From Endomicrobium sp. (GTDB taxonomy: Bacteria; Elusimicrobiota; Endomicrobiia; Endomicrobiales; Endomicrobiaceae): 13,687 nt of DNA. Within the stretch, counting starts at the first letter, position 1; each line of letters begins with the position of its first letter. Position numbers and translations under genes: made by a program. The notes under the pieces were generated by a model. That model saw nothing but the letters and a program-made list of their open reading frames with translations. It was not told where the DNA came from and did not search any database. Location of the stretch: the NCBI GenBank assembly GCA_031255375.1, contig JAIRSP010000077.1:1-13687 (forward strand), in the 5' to 3' direction. Of this stretch, positions 8,141-13,687 are shown one piece after another.

Positions 8141-9226
8141 TTAAGCTTCTGGGTAACTTCCCAAACTTTTTACGAATATACAATTATTCTTTAAACTTTT
8201 TATCATATCAATTACGTTTTTTTCATTAATATGCCCTCTGAAATCAACAAAAAACATATATTCCCACGCTCTTTTTTTTGTAGGACGAGATTCAATTTTC
8301 ATTAAATTCACATTACTTTTATTAAAAATTTCCAACACATTATACAACGCGCCAATTTCATCATTTACGGTAAAAACTAAACTAGTTTTATCTTTACCAG
8401 TTGGCTTTGTTATTGTCCTTCCTACAACAAAAAATCTAGTAAAATTCTTTCTGGATTCTTGAATACCTTTTTGTAAAATACATAAATTATACATTTTTGC
8501 AGCAACTTCAGATGCGACAGCGCCAGCAAATTTTTCTTTTGCTGCTTTTTTTGCTGCCTCAGCCGTTGAAGAAACCGAGACCAAATCTACGTTTGGGTAA
8601 TTTCTTATAATCCAATTTCTACTTTGAGCAAGAGCATGCGAATGTGAGTAAATTTTTCTGATTTCAACATTCGGATCTTTAACCAAAAGACACTGCTCTA
8701 TTTTTAAGCTAACCTCTGCGCATATTTTTAATTCAGTATCAACTAATATATCAAGTGTTATATCAATAGATCCCTCGTCTGAATTTTCTACTGGTACAAC
8801 CCCAAAGTTTGCTCTATTATTTTCAACTTCGGAAATTACATCGTTAAGACTTTGAACAGGAATAAAATGATTTGTCAGTCCAAAATTATATATTGCAGCC
8901 TGATGTGTAAATGTAGCAAACGGACCTAAAAATGCAATTTTTATAGGATGTTCCAGGTTCCTACACGCACTTATTATTTCTGTATATATATTTTTAATAG
9001 ATTCCACACTTAAAACATTGTTTATAGAAATTACATTTTTAATAACCTCCTTTTCACGTGATGGCACATAATAATCAACAATATCACTTTTCCTATTTTT
9101 ATTCTCATTTTTTATTTTTGCAATATCCAGTGCAAGTAATGCTCTTTTATTTATAAGTTCTGCAATTTCTTTGTCTATTTCATCAATAGATTTTCTTATA
9201 TGTTGTAACTTTGATAACATAAGCAT
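8141..9226 (-). CDS. pheA: Bifunctional chorismate mutase/prephenate dehydratase with ACT domain (PheA)
   Basis: PheA turns chorismate into prephenate and then phenylpyruvate. Residues 1-85 form an AroQ-type chorismate mutase (IRKSIDEIDKEIAELINKRA). The dehydratase follows (about 95-270): IAFLGPFATFTHQAA, VVPVENSDEGSI, SHSHALAQS and the catalytic NFTRFFVVG. The C-terminal ACT domain (about 280-350) keeps GALYNVL and ESRP, the residues used for Phe binding, so feedback inhibition is likely. No other chorismate mutase is seen in the window, and TyrA lacks one, so this domain probably feeds both branches. The start is ambiguous: GTG at 9232 and 9229, ATG at 9226 and 9220. GGTGAT, complementary to the 16S 3' end, precedes the ATG at 9220 by four bases and favours 9220; I report the first ATG. 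It opens the aromatic operon, behind a good promoter. Confidence 0.95.
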   Translation of the reverse strand: MLMLSKLQHIRKSIDEIDKEIAELINKRALLALDIAKIKNENKNRKSDIVDYYVPSREKEVIKNVISINNVLSVESIKNIYTEIISACRNLEHPIKIAFLGPFATFTHQAAIYNFGLTNHFIPVQSLNDVISEVENNRANFGVVPVENSDEGSIDITLDILVDTELKICAEVSLKIEQCLLVKDPNVEIRKIYSHSHALAQSRNWIIRNYPNVDLVSVSSTAEAAKKAAKEKFAGAVASEVAAKMYNLCILQKGIQESRKNFTRFFVVGRTITKPTGKDKTSLVFTVNDEIGALYNVLEIFNKSNVNLMKIESRPTKKRAWEYMFFVDFRGHINEKNVIDMIKSLKNNCIFVKSLGSYPEA

Positions 9227-9294
9227 CACCACTTTTCAAATCATTTTATTAGTTAATAAAACAATCAACCATTTGCAAAAACTTTTAATATAAG

Positions 9295-9323
9295 ATGATA
9301 CAACAAAACCAAAAAAATATCAA
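9295..9323 (-). promoter_or_regulatory. Putative sigma70 promoter of the pheA-ispH operon
   Basis: Read on the minus strand, TTGATA (9323-9318; 5 of 6 to TTGACA) is followed after exactly 17 bases by TATCAT (9300-9295; 5 of 6 to TATAAT). The predicted start near 9288 would give a leader of about 60 bases before pheA. That is too short for a leader-peptide attenuator or T-box, and I see neither. The site lies in the 114-base gap after pgeF and would serve the whole aromatic-plsC-ispH run. Confidence 0.6.
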
Positions 9324-9346
9324 AAAAAAACAAATACACAAGTTTA

Positions 9347-9964
9347 TTATACAATTACTGACATAATTCTTTCATCACATTTAGTACGTCTATATGAAAA
9401 AAATAGATTATTTATATGAAAAGTACAAAGTTTTATATCAAAAATATTAGTATTAATAACGCCAAATTTATTTAATTTTTCACAAACTATTTTTGATAAA
9501 TTTAATTTATTGCTATCTTCAATATCAAATACACTGCATATTTCATTTCCTACCTCGTAACAAGATGGGCATATATGCGGTCCTATGTAGGCTTTAATTT
9601 TGCCAAAATTTACATAAAATCTATTTTTTAACAATTCAATCGCATTTTCTATTATACCACTATATAAACCTCTCCATCCAATGTGAATCGCAACTTTCAA
9701 TTCGCTATTACCTACATACATCAATAACGGAATACAGTCAGCAGTATAAATTCCAAGTATTATTTTCTTATTCGCTGTAATCAAGCCATCACAATCGGCA
9801 ACAACGTTATCTTTTATAAGGCTATTAACAACTTTTACATTATTACCGTGAATCTGTTTCGCAACGATTAAATTTGCTGGATCCAATTTCATAAAACGTA
9901 AGACATTATTTCTTACTGTTTTACTTTTCATATTTCCTGCAATCTTTGTAGTAGTAAAATACAT
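9347..9964 (-). CDS. pgeF: Peptidoglycan editing factor / multicopper-type purine nucleoside phosphorylase (YfiH/YlmD/PgeF family)
   Basis: The family (DUF152, COG1496) includes E. coli YfiH/PgeF, which removes wrongly built UDP-MurNAc-L-Ser; relatives act as zinc-dependent purine nucleoside phosphorylases or adenosine deaminases. The three metal and active-site residues are in place: His39 (QIHGNNV), Cys77 (TADCIPLL) and His94 (AIHIGWRGLYSG). IGPHICPSCYEVG and the C-terminal CTFHINNLFFSYRRTKCDERIMSVI also match. It has 205 residues, against about 240 for the usual member. The shortfall is at the N-terminus: the alignment begins near the FTT block, lacking roughly 30 residues, and no upstream in-frame start is visible. 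It lies 81 bases after ftsZ, as ylmD does in Bacillus. The following ylmE, sepF, ylmG and divIVA genes are absent here. Confidence 0.9.
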   Translation of the reverse strand: MYFTTTKIAGNMKSKTVRNNVLRFMKLDPANLIVAKQIHGNNVKVVNSLIKDNVVADCDGLITANKKIILGIYTADCIPLLMYVGNSELKVAIHIGWRGLYSGIIENAIELLKNRFYVNFGKIKAYIGPHICPSCYEVGNEICSVFDIEDSNKLNLSKIVCEKLNKFGVINTNIFDIKLCTFHINNLFFSYRRTKCDERIMSVIV

Positions 9965-10045
9965 TTAAAATTCTTAATACAATTACACGTATTTCAAATA
10001 ACGTTCAAAAACACATGTATTACAATTTTTCTGTTCACACTTACT

Positions 10046-11158
10046 TTACTTAAGAAATTTTAATTTCCAATAAGTATACGCCGGCTTTGAAGGATCAATA
10101 ATCATTTCCTCAATATCAGTTTGTAAAAAATGATCTGACTTAACAAGATCATTACAATTAACATTTTTTTTTGTAACAAAATTAATTTTATTAGTATTGA
10201 ATCCAGTTGCTATAATTGTGATTTTAATTTTATCATCAATCCTATTGTCTATCGTATGTCCAAAAAATATATGCCCGTTGATACCATAACTCTTTATATC
10301 ATTAAATATTTCTTGAAGAATTAAGGCTGTAACATCGGAGTTCGTTGTTATATTTACAAGTACTTTTTCAGACTTTGATATATCATAATTATCAAGAAGC
10401 GGACTCGTTACAGCTTTCTTTACAGCTTCTTTAACATACGAAGTCGTACTTTCGCCTATGCCTATTAATGCTGTTCCCGAATTGCTTAAAATATTTTTTA
10501 CATCTGCAAAGTCTCTATTAATTTCACCAGTAACTGTTATAACATCCGTAATAGCTTGTACGCTCTGCCTCAAAACATCATCTATTATATGATAAAAAGC
10601 ATCAAGCGCTATTCTCTCATTTACGACATTAAAAACCCTCTCATTTGGAATAACAATCAAAGCATCCGTACACTCTTTTAAATTTTCAATTCCTTTTTCT
10701 GCTTGCATCATTCTAATTTTTCCTTCATGTTCAAACGGTTTTGTTACAACGCCAACTGTTAATATACCATTTTCTTTTGCAAGCCTTGCAACAACAGGGG
10801 CGGCGCCAGTACCAGTTCCGCCACCCATTCCTGCCGTGACAAAAATCATATCTGCACCACTTAGTCTTCCTTTTATTTCTTCAACACTTTCTTCTGCTGC
10901 GAATCTTCCAAGTTCAGGATTACCACCAACACCAAGTCCTTTTGTTATTTTTTCTCCTATTTGTATTATATCTGGAGCTGACGATTTAAGAAGTGCCTGC
11001 GCATCAGTATTAATAGCAACAAAATCAACATTGCCAACATTAGCTGCAATCATTCTGTTAACTGCATTACAACCACCACCGCCAACGCCAAAAATTTTAA
11101 TTACTGCAGGATGAAATACATCTGTTTCTTTAGTTGGCAACAACACTTTTACGTTCAT
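10046..11158 (-). CDS. ftsZ: Cell division protein FtsZ
   Basis: FtsZ is the tubulin-like GTPase that polymerises into the Z ring at midcell. Residues 24-36 (GVGGGGCNAVNRM) bind nucleotide, and the tubulin signature GGGTGTG is at 112-118. The T7 synergy loop NRDFADV (214-220) carries the catalytic Asp residues. The globular part ends near ATGF at 317-320. A tail of 50 residues follows: a short linker, then KPAYTYWKLKFLK, whose PAY core fits the PAF of the usual C-terminal peptide that binds FtsA, though its ending is divergent. At 370 residues the protein is close to normal. The ATG follows the ftsA stop with no spacing; GAGGAA inside ftsA, with about 11 bases to the ATG, serves as ribosome binding site. 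Confidence 0.98.
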   Translation of the reverse strand: MNVKVLLPTKETDVFHPAVIKIFGVGGGGCNAVNRMIAANVGNVDFVAINTDAQALLKSSAPDIIQIGEKITKGLGVGGNPELGRFAAEESVEEIKGRLSGADMIFVTAGMGGGTGTGAAPVVARLAKENGILTVGVVTKPFEHEGKIRMMQAEKGIENLKECTDALIVIPNERVFNVVNERIALDAFYHIIDDVLRQSVQAITDVITVTGEINRDFADVKNILSNSGTALIGIGESTTSYVKEAVKKAVTSPLLDNYDISKSEKVLVNITTNSDVTALILQEIFNDIKSYGINGHIFFGHTIDNRIDDKIKITIIATGFNTNKINFVTKKNVNCNDLVKSDHFLQTDIEEMIIDPSKPAYTYWKLKFLK

Positions 11159-12400
11159 TTAAAAAATTTCCTCAAACCATTTTGATATTTTTGGAAATAT
11201 CTTACTTTTATATGATTTCTCATCTTTTTGATAGCCATTAAAATTTAACGAATCATATACAACACACCCTATAGCAGTAGCATAAGATGGATCATTTAAA
11301 ATTTCCTTAGAACATGTAACTTTACTAGAATTTAACGTTCCAATTTTTATAGAACAGTCAAATGCTTTCCCAAATGCACTGATAAGATTTGGAAGTTTAC
11401 TCCCGCCTCCTGTAATAATTATTCCGCCAGACAAGAATCCGCATTCGCGTTCTTTTTTTTCAACAATATTTTTTATTTCATATAAAATTTTATCAATTCT
11501 TGGCATAATTACACCAATAAGTTCGAGACTATCGCATTTCCTTATAGTATTTCCGTCAACACCAATATATTCAAACTCTTCATTTTTAAAATCTCCATCT
11601 TTAAAAGCTGCCCCATATGTTTCTTTAATTTCATTTGAAACAGAATAGGACGCTCTTAATTTATGTCCAATATCTCTTGTAATATAATCGGAACCATCAT
11701 AAATTTCATCAACATACCTAATAACGCCACCGGCAAAACTAACAACGCCAATCGTAAGTCCACCAAAATCTATTACAAGGCATCCTAATTCTTTTTCTTC
11801 TTTTGTAACTAAAACATCGCTAGCAGCTAAATACCCATAAACTCTGTTGCAAAAATCTACCCCAGATAAAGAAGTTATTTTCATTATATTTCCGATGTTA
11901 CTACTCGGAATCATGAAACAATGTGCGTCAACCTCAATATATGCTCCACTCATCCCAATCGGATTTTGTATTCCATTTTGCTGATTTAGTATATATTCAC
12001 GAGGAATTATTTGAAATATTTCTTGATCAGAATCTATTTTTATTTGTTTTTTTGCATTTTCCAATGCATTTATAATCGTTTCATGCGTAATTTCTCCATC
12101 TGAATGACTTACATTAGCAATACCTCTTGAATTTTTTGATTTAATAAAATTACCACGAATAGCTATAACTATATTTTTTATACGATTTTTTGTAATTTCT
12201 TCTATTTCATCGAAAATATTATGCATAGACATTGTTGCTTTTTGTATATCAACAACGGCACCACACTTAATTCCATCGCATTTTGCTGACGTTGCGCCAA
12301 AAATCTTTACCAATTTTGTTTCATCATCATACATTCCCGCGACACAAGAAATCTTACAACTACCTATATCAACACCAGCTGTTAACATACGTTTTGACAT
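11159..12400 (-). CDS. ftsA: Cell division protein FtsA
   Basis: FtsA is the actin-like ATPase that tethers FtsZ to the membrane. Residues 10-17 (VDIGSCKI) form phosphate-1, the 1C subdomain follows (GIKCGAVVDIQKA), and the adenosine motif GGIIITGGGSKLPNL is near 325-339. The C-terminus ISKWFEEIF is the amphipathic membrane-targeting helix. Phosphate-2 reads IDFGGLTIGVVSFAGG instead of the usual DIGGGTxD pattern, so the third Gly and the Asp are changed. The length (413 residues) is normal. I place the start at the ATG at 12400, because AAGGA (12409-12413) lies eight bases upstream; a TTG one codon earlier would leave only five bases. ftsZ follows directly. A 125-base gap after ftsQ contains promoter-like sequences. 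Confidence 0.96.
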   Translation of the reverse strand: MSKRMLTAGVDIGSCKISCVAGMYDDETKLVKIFGATSAKCDGIKCGAVVDIQKATMSMHNIFDEIEEITKNRIKNIVIAIRGNFIKSKNSRGIANVSHSDGEITHETIINALENAKKQIKIDSDQEIFQIIPREYILNQQNGIQNPIGMSGAYIEVDAHCFMIPSSNIGNIMKITSLSGVDFCNRVYGYLAASDVLVTKEEKELGCLVIDFGGLTIGVVSFAGGVIRYVDEIYDGSDYITRDIGHKLRASYSVSNEIKETYGAAFKDGDFKNEEFEYIGVDGNTIRKCDSLELIGVIMPRIDKILYEIKNIVEKKERECGFLSGGIIITGGGSKLPNLISAFGKAFDCSIKIGTLNSSKVTCSKEILNDPSYATAIGCVVYDSLNFNGYQKDEKSYKSKIFPKISKWFEEIF

Positions 12401-12408
12401 CAAAAAAA

Positions 12409-12413
12409 TCCTT
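12409..12413 (-). promoter_or_regulatory. Ribosome binding site deciding the ftsA start
   Basis: AAGGA on the minus strand lies eight bases before the ATG at 12400. This spacing favours that ATG over the in-frame TTG one codon upstream and over the ATG at 12388. Confidence 0.7.
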
Positions 12414-12451
12414 ATTTACTTTTATATAAAACATATTTACAATTGATAATT

Positions 12452-12460
12452 ACTATACCA
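12452..12460 (-). promoter_or_regulatory. Possible extended -10 promoter upstream of ftsA
   Basis: On the minus strand TGGTATAGT gives the extended -10 pattern TG-N-TATAGT about 50 bases before the ftsA ATG. No good -35 hexamer lies at the expected distance, which extended -10 promoters can tolerate. It is secondary to the better-formed pair at 12493-12521. Confidence 0.3.
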
Positions 12461-12492
12461 ATTATTTTACATAAATACTATAATTCTCCATT

Positions 12493-12521
12493 ATTATAAT
12501 ATATGTTCTTAAAAAACACAA
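12493..12521 (-). promoter_or_regulatory. Putative promoter of ftsA-ftsZ
   Basis: The minus strand has a perfect TATAAT (12498-12493), with TTGTGT (12521-12516; 3 of 6, but with the TTG core) exactly 17 bases upstream. It lies just after the ftsQ stop in the 125-base ftsQ-ftsA gap, and would let ftsA and ftsZ be made in excess of ftsQ. In DNA this AT-rich a TATAAT alone is weak evidence; the spacing raises it somewhat. Confidence 0.45.
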
Positions 12522-12528
12522 TTATTGT

Positions 12529-13344
12529 TTAATCACAATAATAAGGTTTAACAATAATTTTTCCAAAATCATAAAGTGACATGTCTATGTATTCTAACAA
12601 TTTATATTTCGACATTGCGTTTGAATAAATTTCTTTATATTTTCTAAATTTAGATGCCATACATTCTTGTGTATCTTTACCCCAAATAACATAAACATTA
12701 TCGCGCGTAACAAATATTAAATCTTTTTCATCGTTAAATTTTATTTTTAAAATATTTTTAATATAGTCATTATTACATATAATTTTGAATCTTTTAATAA
12801 AATTTAGAAGTTTTATTCTTTCAGAATTTGATTTGTAAAAAATTTTAGGAACTTTAATCATGTTCATAAGTCCATGTAATTGGAAAGGTTTATTATCAAA
12901 ATCTACTCCAAACATTTTGCCAGAGCTTACTATAAATGCTTCTGGAATTCTTTCACAAAAGTTAACATTAATTCTTCTCCACCCTCTATTAATTACAACA
13001 TTTTTCAATTCTGGTTTTAATCTTTCAATTTCTAATTCAGATTTAGATAAATTAATTCTCAAAAAATTATCACCTATTTTAAATGGAAGAATTTCTTTTA
13101 TTTCGGTTTCTGTAATATTTTTTGTTCTAGTAATCACAATATTTTTTATAAAAAATTTACTTTGATCACAAAAAAAAAACATCAATTTTATATAACAAAA
13201 GTAAAATAAAAATACAATTAATGCAAATGAAAATAAATAAAAAAATATTTTAGTGTTTCTCTTATTTTTATTTTTTACATATAAATATTTATTTTCTATT
13301 CTACATGTATTTCTATTATACGATAGGTTACGCTTAGTACGCAC
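12529..13344 (-). CDS. ftsQ: Cell division protein FtsQ/DivIB
   Basis: FtsQ is the bitopic membrane protein that links early and late division proteins in the divisome. It has a basic cytoplasmic N-terminus (residues 1-32, rich in Lys/Arg/Asn), one membrane segment at about 33-58, then a POTRA domain at about 65-135 (FFIKNIVITRTKNITETEIKEIL through VNFCERIPEAFIV) and a less conserved beta domain to residue 271. RIPEAFI matches the family's conserved block at the POTRA/beta junction. The start is GTG at 13344, one base after the ddl stop codon. A GAGAG lies about 13 bases upstream, rather far, so translation may be coupled to ddl. A run of ten T lies in its coding strand at the end of the membrane segment (13170-13179). 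Position between ddl and ftsA is the classic dcw order. Confidence 0.93.
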   Translation of the reverse strand: MRTKRNLSYNRNTCRIENKYLYVKNKNKRNTKIFFYLFSFALIVFLFYFCYIKLMFFFCDQSKFFIKNIVITRTKNITETEIKEILPFKIGDNFLRINLSKSELEIERLKPELKNVVINRGWRRINVNFCERIPEAFIVSSGKMFGVDFDNKPFQLHGLMNMIKVPKIFYKSNSERIKLLNFIKRFKIICNNDYIKNILKIKFNDEKDLIFVTRDNVYVIWGKDTQECMASKFRKYKEIYSNAMSKYKLLEYIDMSLYDFGKIIVKPYYCD

Positions 13345-13345
13345 T

Positions 13346-13687
13346 TTAAAATGCGCTCTCTAAAATTTTTAAAACTAAATGTTCAAAATTATATCCAGCA
13401 ACCATACCGGCATCCGGTAATAAAGACGATTTCGTCATCCCTGGTATTGTATTGTTTTCAAGTACCCACACATTGTCACTTGAGTCCACAATCATATCAA
13501 AACGACAAGCCCCTTTACATTCTAAAGTTTCGTACAATATTTTTGCATTATTTTTAGCAATTTTTGATGCTTTTTCAGTTATTCTTGCAGGAATTATATG
13601 TTTTGACCCATTGTTTCCATATTTAGATTCAAAATCATAAAATTCACCAACAGGTACTATTTCAATAATTGGTAACACGTATCCATT
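13346..13687 (-). CDS. ddl: D-alanine--D-alanine ligase, C-terminal part (5' end cut by window edge)
   Basis: Ddl joins two D-alanines with ATP for the peptidoglycan stem peptide. Only the last 113 codons are present. The frame is open to the right edge, where it reads NGYVLPIIEIVP, so the GTG at 13678 is an internal Val codon and not the start. It carries the ATP-grasp C-terminal motifs: YDFESKYGNN, CRFDMIVD with the metal-binding Asp, and VLENNTIPGMTKSSLLP with the metal-binding Glu and Asn. The usual E-[VI]-N-T is E-N-N-T here, which leaves the ligands intact. The C-terminal GYNFEHLVLKILESA fits the family. ftsQ follows after one base. Confidence 0.95.
   Translation of the reverse strand, partial: NGYVLPIIEIVPVGEFYDFESKYGNNGSKHIIPARITEKASKIAKNNAKILYETLECKGACRFDMIVDSSDNVWVLENNTIPGMTKSSLLPDAGMVAGYNFEHLVLKILESAF

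Noticed and set aside
9226..9290. Attenuator or T-box in the leader of pheA
   Set aside because: The predicted leader is about 60 bases with no Phe-rich leader peptide, no T-box motif and no terminator stem.
9324..9346. T-rich stretch after pgeF as a terminator
   Set aside because: It has a run of nine T on the minus strand but no GC-containing stem before it, only a possible AAAC/GTTT pairing.
9965..10045. Promoter for pgeF in the 81-base gap after ftsZ
   Set aside because: TTGAAC and TTGAAA are present on the minus strand, but no good -10 hexamer lies at 16-18 bases; I could not support a specific site.
10836..11114. Plus-strand open frame across the start of ftsZ
   Set aside because: It is the reverse strand of the highly conserved FtsZ GTP-binding region; its Pro/Ser/Ala-rich composition is a by-product of glycine-rich codons on the other strand.
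12401..12403. TTG as the ftsA start
   Set aside because: The ATG directly after it has better spacing (eight bases) from AAGGA and is the stronger start codon.
13676..13678. GTG as the start of the ddl gene
   Set aside because: The frame stays open to the window edge with residues NGY-VLPIIEIVP that fit the interior of Ddl, and the ATP-grasp N-terminal half is missing, so this is an internal codon.

Overview
This is a very AT-rich bacterial segment. By eye G+C is well under one third, and the proteins are rich in Lys, Asn and Ile. The organism looks like a low-GC bacterium with a real cell wall and division machinery, the MEP isoprenoid pathway and its own Phe/Tyr synthesis. Such a retained set would fit a host-associated or endosymbiotic lineage; my best guess is Elusimicrobiota (Endomicrobia-like), from general resemblance of gene content only. 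It is a guess, and a marker-gene tree would decide it. I see no phage, insertion sequence, CRISPR array, tRNA or rRNA, and no gene-free stretch over 300 bases; the longest gap is 180 bases (965-1144).

Layout, reading the minus strand from the right edge. First comes the end of a division and cell-wall (dcw-type) cluster: ddl (cut by the edge), ftsQ, ftsA and ftsZ, followed by pgeF, whose family removes wrongly built UDP-MurNAc-L-Ser. Next is a tightly packed aromatic amino acid operon behind a good sigma70-like promoter: pheA (chorismate mutase + prephenate dehydratase + ACT), a hisC-type aminotransferase, a DAHP synthase with an N-terminal regulatory domain, tyrA and aroA. It runs on into plsC (phospholipid synthesis) and ispH (last MEP step). 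plsC overlaps the end of aroA.

On the left the pattern changes. A plus-strand gene for a membrane-anchored M23 peptidase converges on ispH. It is divergent from a DUF1015 gene that runs off the left edge. The 180-base region between those two holds a promoter-like pair so close to the peptidase start that its mRNA may be leaderless, and a cluster of TGTAA/TTACA half-sites.

How the genes work together: the DAHP synthase starts the shikimate pathway and AroA makes EPSP. The chorismate mutase of PheA is the only one seen here, so it probably feeds both the Phe branch (PheA dehydratase) and the Tyr branch (TyrA), with the aminotransferase closing both. Ddl, PgeF, FtsQ, FtsA, FtsZ and the M23 peptidase serve wall synthesis, septation and wall remodelling; IspH supplies isoprenoid precursors, including those for the lipid carrier of wall synthesis. 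Most of the window is conserved housekeeping content. I found no convincing new multi-gene system. The points most worth checking are the altered zinc site of the M23 protein, the possibly leaderless start, the altered FtsA phosphate-2 motif, the runs of ten identical bases inside four essential-type genes, and the direct aroA-plsC junction.
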